Source: Microlunatus lacustris
Lineage (GTDB): Bacteria > Actinomycetota > Actinomycetes > Propionibacteriales > Propionibacteriaceae
Length of the DNA stretch: 64,000 bases
Assembly (NCBI GenBank): GCA_039527025.1
Contig: BAAAJN010000013.1
Span: 1-64,000, forward strand
Direction of reading: 5' to 3'
Shown here: piece after piece, positions 61,755 to 64,000 of the stretch
Layout of the letters: each line of letters starts with the position of its first letter
Position numbering within the stretch: the stretch's first letter is position 1
Translations under genes and position numbers: made by a program
Notes under the pieces: generated by a model
The model's input: the letters and a program-made list of their open reading frames with translations, nothing else
Told to the model about the DNA's origin: nothing
Database searches by the model: none

Positions 61755-62834
61755 TCAGAAGGTCCCGTCGTCGAGGTTGAGAGCTGGACCCGCGCCGGTT
61801 CCCTCGTCAGCGCTGGCCGTGGCCGTAGTGATGCTGGCGTCGTCGACTAGCACTTGGGTGACCGCAGCAGCGCTGCCGCTGGCGCCAACGAAACCCATGT
61901 GCCCGGCGGCCGTCCCGGCGTAGGTGGCGTCGATGTTCCAGCCGTCCGGCTCGGGGCTGCCGTCTGCCCACACCTTGACCCGATGACTGGTACCGACCGC
62001 CCGGACCCGCACCTGATACCAGGTGTCGGCGGCGAAGCTGAACGGGAACTGCGCCACCATCGACGAGGTGTAGCCCTGGTAGCGGCTGAGCTCAACGGTC
62101 GCCCACGAGGTGCTGAGCCCCAGCTGGAAGCAGGTGTCGGGGTCGAGGTCGGCCCGGGCGCTGCGGTAGACCCAGCGCAGATAGTGCTCGGTGGCGTCAA
62201 ATCGGACCCGCCAGCGGGCATCGAAGTCCGCCCGCGGGGCGACGTTGGCCCGCTCGGCGATCCGGTCGGCGGGACTGTAGCCGCCGGCACTGCCGGACTG
62301 CAGCCGGCCAGCGTTGCCCTGGATGGTGGCTCCGCCGCCGACTCCCGGAGTGCGCTCCTGCGCCCAGGCGTTCGGCGACCACGGTGCGCCGTCAGCACCG
62401 GTGAAGGTGTCCCCGAGCAGCAGCCCGCCAGCAGGGGTAGCCAGGTCGCCGGTGACCGCGACCTGGGTCGGGGTCAGCCACAGCAGCCGCACCACCGCCC
62501 CGCGGCCTGCGGAGGTGCCAGGCGCCTCAGGGACAAACGTCACCCCCGACGCGGCAAGGGTGAGGGCGCCGGCGCCGACCTGGACCAGGTCGACGCAGGT
62601 GCCAGCCTCGAGCGACGGCACGGTGACCGTCGTCGCAGCCGCAGCGCTGACCGGGATGGCCTCGGCCTGCATCTCCTGCGCCACGGTGAAGGCGCCCGTC
62701 CTGGTGTCGCCCACCACCTTCTTGTAGAGGCCGTTGAGCAGCAGCCCGGTGGCGTTGTGCTCGCCGGCGTGCTCGCCCGGCATGGCGGTCGGGCCGGGGG
62801 TCCGGTTGGTCGGCCGGTTCGGTGATGCGGGCAT
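61755..62834 (-). CDS. phage tail/fibre protein with concanavalin-like domain
   Basis: This 359-aa protein has an N-terminal phage-type region ('EHNATGLLLNGLYKKVVGDTRTGAFTVAQEM', residues about 25-57, then a beta domain) and a C-terminal beta-sandwich resembling LamG/concanavalin-A-like lectins ('FTGADGAPWSPNAWAQERT', 'ERANVAPRADFDARWRVRFD', 'WYQVRVRAVGTSHRVKVWADGSPEPDGW', 'GHMGFVGASGSAAAVTQVLVDD'). It probably binds glycans on the host wall. ATG 62834 shares its A with the upstream TGA. Confidence 0.75.
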   Translation of the reverse strand: MPASPNRPTNRTPGPTAMPGEHAGEHNATGLLLNGLYKKVVGDTRTGAFTVAQEMQAEAIPVSAAAATTVTVPSLEAGTCVDLVQVGAGALTLAASGVTFVPEAPGTSAGRGAVVRLLWLTPTQVAVTGDLATPAGGLLLGDTFTGADGAPWSPNAWAQERTPGVGGGATIQGNAGRLQSGSAGGYSPADRIAERANVAPRADFDARWRVRFDATEHYLRWVYRSARADLDPDTCFQLGLSTSWATVELSRYQGYTSSMVAQFPFSFAADTWYQVRVRAVGTSHRVKVWADGSPEPDGWNIDATYAGTAAGHMGFVGASGSAAAVTQVLVDDASITTATASADEGTGAGPALNLDDGTF

Positions 62835-64000
62835 CAGCCACCCCACCCGTTCGGGAACGGTGCACGGTAGGCCGCGGCGGCGTTCGGGCTGTAGCCGTTG
62901 CTGAGCGTGTGCCGCAAGCTGGCGGGAGCGCCCTCGTCGTCGTAGGTGACCTCGTAGGCGATGTAGTCCTTGTTCGCCATCAGCCACTGGAACATCCGCC
63001 TGACGTACCAGGGGTTGTCCCCACCGCCCACGCGCTGGCCGTTCTGGTCGTAGCAGATGCCCCACTCCTCGACCGCCATCAGCTTTCCGCGCTGCTTGAC
63101 GAACGCGAGGACGTCCTCGAGGCCCGGGTTCTTCCCGACCGTGTTGGCGCGCCACGAGGCCTCGTCAACCTGCTTCGTCCAGGCGTCGTAGGTGTCGAGG
63201 CCGACCACGTCGGTGACGTCATCGCCGGGGTAGCCGCGGGTCCACGAGTAGCCGCTGTTGTAGCTCTGCGGCCCCTTGTTGAGGTTCCAGCTCCACCGCA
63301 CGTTGGTGAGGCCGGCCGCGCGGGACCTCTGCACGAACCGCTTGAATCCAGCGGCGTACTGCTCCGGGGAAGACCGGTCCCAGCCCCAGTAGTACCAGTT
63401 GCCGTTGCATTCCCAGCCGAGCCGGATGATCACCCGGTCGGTGTTCCAGCCTGCGCCGATGATCTTCTGCGCCCAGCTGGCGATCTTGCCGTCGTAGGCG
63501 CCGGCGTTCAGGCTCTGCATCGTCTCCCCTTCCGCGAACGGGGAGATGCAGATGACTCGGAGGTCGCCGCCGCGGGTTGTGGGAGCCCACCCGGAGGTGG
63601 CGCCCATGTTGTCCCACGTCTTCCACTGGAAGGCCATGGCGCCGTCCACCGGCCGCCGCCGCCAGTTCTCGAACTGGGTGCGCTTCGCATCGTTGCCGGC
63701 GAAGATGAGCGAGTTCCAGGGGAGCCCCGACCTTCCGACCATCGGAACCCGGCGAGCCGAGGCGGCCTGCGGGGTGAGGGTGAGCGTCTTCTCCGGGCTG
63801 TTCAGGCTCTCGGGGAGCGGCTTCACTCGGAAGGTGTGCGGCTGGCCGTTCGTCAGGTTCGCGAAGGTGCGGGTCAGCGTGGACGCGGAAACCTCGACCG
63901 GCGTGGAGGTCGTTGCGCCGACGGTGTAGCTGAGCCGGTAGCCGGTCGCGTCCTGAACGGCGCGCCAGTTGATCGTGGCCGAGCCGGGCGACGTCGTGCC
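62834..64000 (-). CDS. phage tail protein with FN3 and GH26-like domains (partial)
   Basis: The 388 visible residues are the C-terminal part; the frame is open to the right edge. They begin with a fibronectin type III domain ('ATINWRAVQDATGYRLSYTVG', 'TFANLTNGQPHTFRVKPLP'). A glycosidase barrel of about 300 residues follows. Its motifs 'VIIRLGWECNGNWYYWGWD' (acid/base Glu) and 'LMAVEEWGICYDQNG' (nucleophile Glu) resemble GH26 mannanases and related endoglycosidases. On a virion it would digest capsule or wall mannan. The ATG/GTG at 63826 is internal and not the start. The family call is by motif only. Confidence 0.75.
   Translation of the reverse strand, partial: GTTSPGSATINWRAVQDATGYRLSYTVGATTSTPVEVSASTLTRTFANLTNGQPHTFRVKPLPESLNSPEKTLTLTPQAASARRVPMVGRSGLPWNSLIFAGNDAKRTQFENWRRRPVDGAMAFQWKTWDNMGATSGWAPTTRGGDLRVICISPFAEGETMQSLNAGAYDGKIASWAQKIIGAGWNTDRVIIRLGWECNGNWYYWGWDRSSPEQYAAGFKRFVQRSRAAGLTNVRWSWNLNKGPQSYNSGYSWTRGYPGDDVTDVVGLDTYDAWTKQVDEASWRANTVGKNPGLEDVLAFVKQRGKLMAVEEWGICYDQNGQRVGGGDNPWYVRRMFQWLMANKDYIAYEVTYDDEGAPASLRHTLSNGYSPNAAAAYRAPFPNGWGG

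Larger units (their letters stand above)
54383..64000. mobile_element. prophage, left part (continues beyond window)
   Basis: The boundary is the 3' half of a tRNA at 54383-54431. To the right are two cargo lipoproteins on the plus strand and a minus-strand late block: tail proteins, membrane proteins, endolysin candidate, nuclease, holin-like protein. Genes are tightly packed and many overlap by one to four bases. No integrase, capsid, portal or terminase gene lies in the visible part; they are expected to the right of 64000. Confidence 0.75.

Overview
The window is high-GC actinobacterial chromosome. The codon use, the many GTG starts, the leaderless -10 boxes 6-7 nt upstream of start codons, the ANTAR protein, DUF3052, DUF3145, class F sortase and discrete type II FAS genes all point to Actinobacteria, most likely Geodermatophilaceae (Blastococcus/Geodermatophilus/Modestobacter). 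The family assignment is inference; no rRNA or other marker gene is present.

Layout. 1-3.4 kb is a low-density, decayed region: a SnoaL-like gene, a secreted repeat protein, a multiply frameshifted tyrosine recombinase remnant and a GH3 glycosidase remnant. 3.4-10.2 kb holds an ANTAR gene followed by tandem RNA-like hairpins, selO, a DenD-like dehydrogenase, an Nramp-type transporter, a hemerythrin protein and an SMP-30 lactonase. 10.2-13.4 kb is a minus-strand operon (Pro/Ser-rich membrane protein, HAD phosphatase, GT87-like glycosyltransferase). 13.6-18 kb is a MoxR-DUF58-VWA-VWA operon. 18-24.1 kb holds yggS, an S9 peptidase, an MFS transporter and a DUF2207 protein.

24.2-29.1 kb is a secreted muropeptide-degradation operon, nagZ-namZ-amiE, whose middle gene carries a one-base frameshift. 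29.3-35 kb has a diacylglycerol kinase-like gene, DUF3145, a GH63-like glucosidase and a beta-helix lipoprotein flanked by two 50-nt palindromic elements. 35-40.4 kb is the fatty acid operon fabD-fabH-acpP-fabF-accD, in which FabD carries a C-terminal biotinyl/lipoyl-like domain without the usual lysine. 40.5-45.4 kb holds a broken TspO gene, a class F sortase with a DUF4397 surface protein, a divergent ECF sigma/anti-sigma pair and a FasR-like PucR regulator that probably controls the fab genes. 45.4-54.4 kb is housekeeping: pirin, a PHP phosphoesterase, an inositol-phosphatase-type enzyme, aceE, DUF3052, a peroxiredoxin, a threonine-dehydratase-like enzyme and an aldo/keto reductase.

At 54.38 kb the host sequence stops at the 3' half of a tRNA gene on the minus strand, which looks like an attachment site. 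From there to the right edge the sequence is phage-like: two divergent lipoprotein cargo genes next to the att site, then a minus-strand late block read from right to left. That block runs from a tail protein with FN3 and GH26-like domains, through two further tail-type proteins and small membrane proteins, to an endolysin candidate, an EEP-family nuclease, a small secreted protein and a holin-like protein. Genes there overlap by 1-4 nt almost throughout, including two ORFs of 29 and 35 codons. The prophage continues beyond position 64000.
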